Source: Pelargonium cotyledonis (Eukaryota > Streptophyta > Magnoliopsida > Geraniales > Geraniaceae). From it: DNA of 20,432 nt. The stretch is from assembly GCA_036897625.1 (NCBI GenBank), contig JAYMTA010001356.1:1-20432 (forward strand). Direction: 5' to 3'. The notes under the pieces are model-generated. The model was not told the DNA's origin and did no database searches. It worked only from the letters and a program-made list of their open reading frames with translations. Of this stretch, positions 20,186-20,432 are shown one piece after another (position 1 is the stretch's first letter; the number at the start of each line of letters is the position of its first letter). The position numbers were made by a program, and so were the translations under genes.

Positions 20186-20432
20186 CTGAAGTAAAGCACC
20201 AAAAATCAATGAGATGGCAGCGCATTTTATCATAAACTCGTATAATAGCACAAATCAAAATAAAGCAGAACTACTATACTAACTACATCCTGTTGCAATA
20301 TTATTTATGTCCACCCACCCACCAGTCCACCACCAACAATAATAATAATAATAATTATTATTATTATTATTATTTTAGAAACTGATCAACTTAGGAAAAT
20401 GCTAATACAAACAACAATATTTATGGCACAAT
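20186..20432 (-). other. 3' part of a TRA1 intron reaching the window edge
   Basis: The acceptor TTTACTTCAG|GTGGAC precedes the first exon in the window (VDLGVKTKTQLMAEK). No upstream exon is visible before the edge. The stretch holds a palindromic AAT/ATT microsatellite and a CCACC-rich tract (20310-20335). Confidence 0.8.
20338..20371. repeat. perfectly palindromic (AAT)n(ATT)n microsatellite
   Basis: Seventeen bases of AAT repeats (20338-20354) meet seventeen bases of TTA repeats (20355-20371), which are their exact reverse complement with no spacer. The 34-bp sequence can fold into a hairpin or cruciform and sits in a TRA1 intron. Confidence 0.9.

Overview
This is nuclear DNA from a flowering plant, most likely a eudicot. 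AT-rich non-coding sequence surrounds spliced genes with GT-AG introns, and both genes match plant families well. One is a flavonoid-pathway 2-oxoglutarate dioxygenase and the other a TRRAP/Tra1 protein ending in a FATC domain. I cannot name the genus. Both genes are on the minus strand. No tRNA, rRNA, CRISPR array or prokaryotic-type operon was seen.

Layout: 1-834 is AT-rich intergenic DNA with a 20-bp tandem repeat. 957-3074 (minus) is flavanone 3-hydroxylase (F3H) in three exons, with a TATA box and a pentamer array just upstream of its 5' leader. Exon 1 carries a cluster of changes, net +2 nt, that breaks the reading frame. 3246-5876 is a repeat-bearing intergenic region holding a ~335-bp tandem duplication, each copy with a short tRNA-derived SINE-like insertion, then a MITE-like segment and several hairpins. 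5877-20185 (minus) is the 3' part of TRA1: 22 coding exons joining into 2938 residues with no internal stop, from the HEAT-repeat region through FAT and pseudokinase to FATC. The first roughly 900 residues lie beyond the right edge. One TRA1 intron contains an 814-bp LTR element of TRIM type in the opposite orientation.

The two genes have unrelated jobs. F3H makes dihydroflavonols for flavonols, anthocyanins and proanthocyanidins. TRA1 is the activator-binding scaffold of the SAGA and NuA4 histone acetyltransferase complexes. I found no novel multi-gene system. The points most worth checking are the F3H frame disruption (assembly error or true null allele), the intronic TRIM-like element, and the SINE-bearing tandem duplication.
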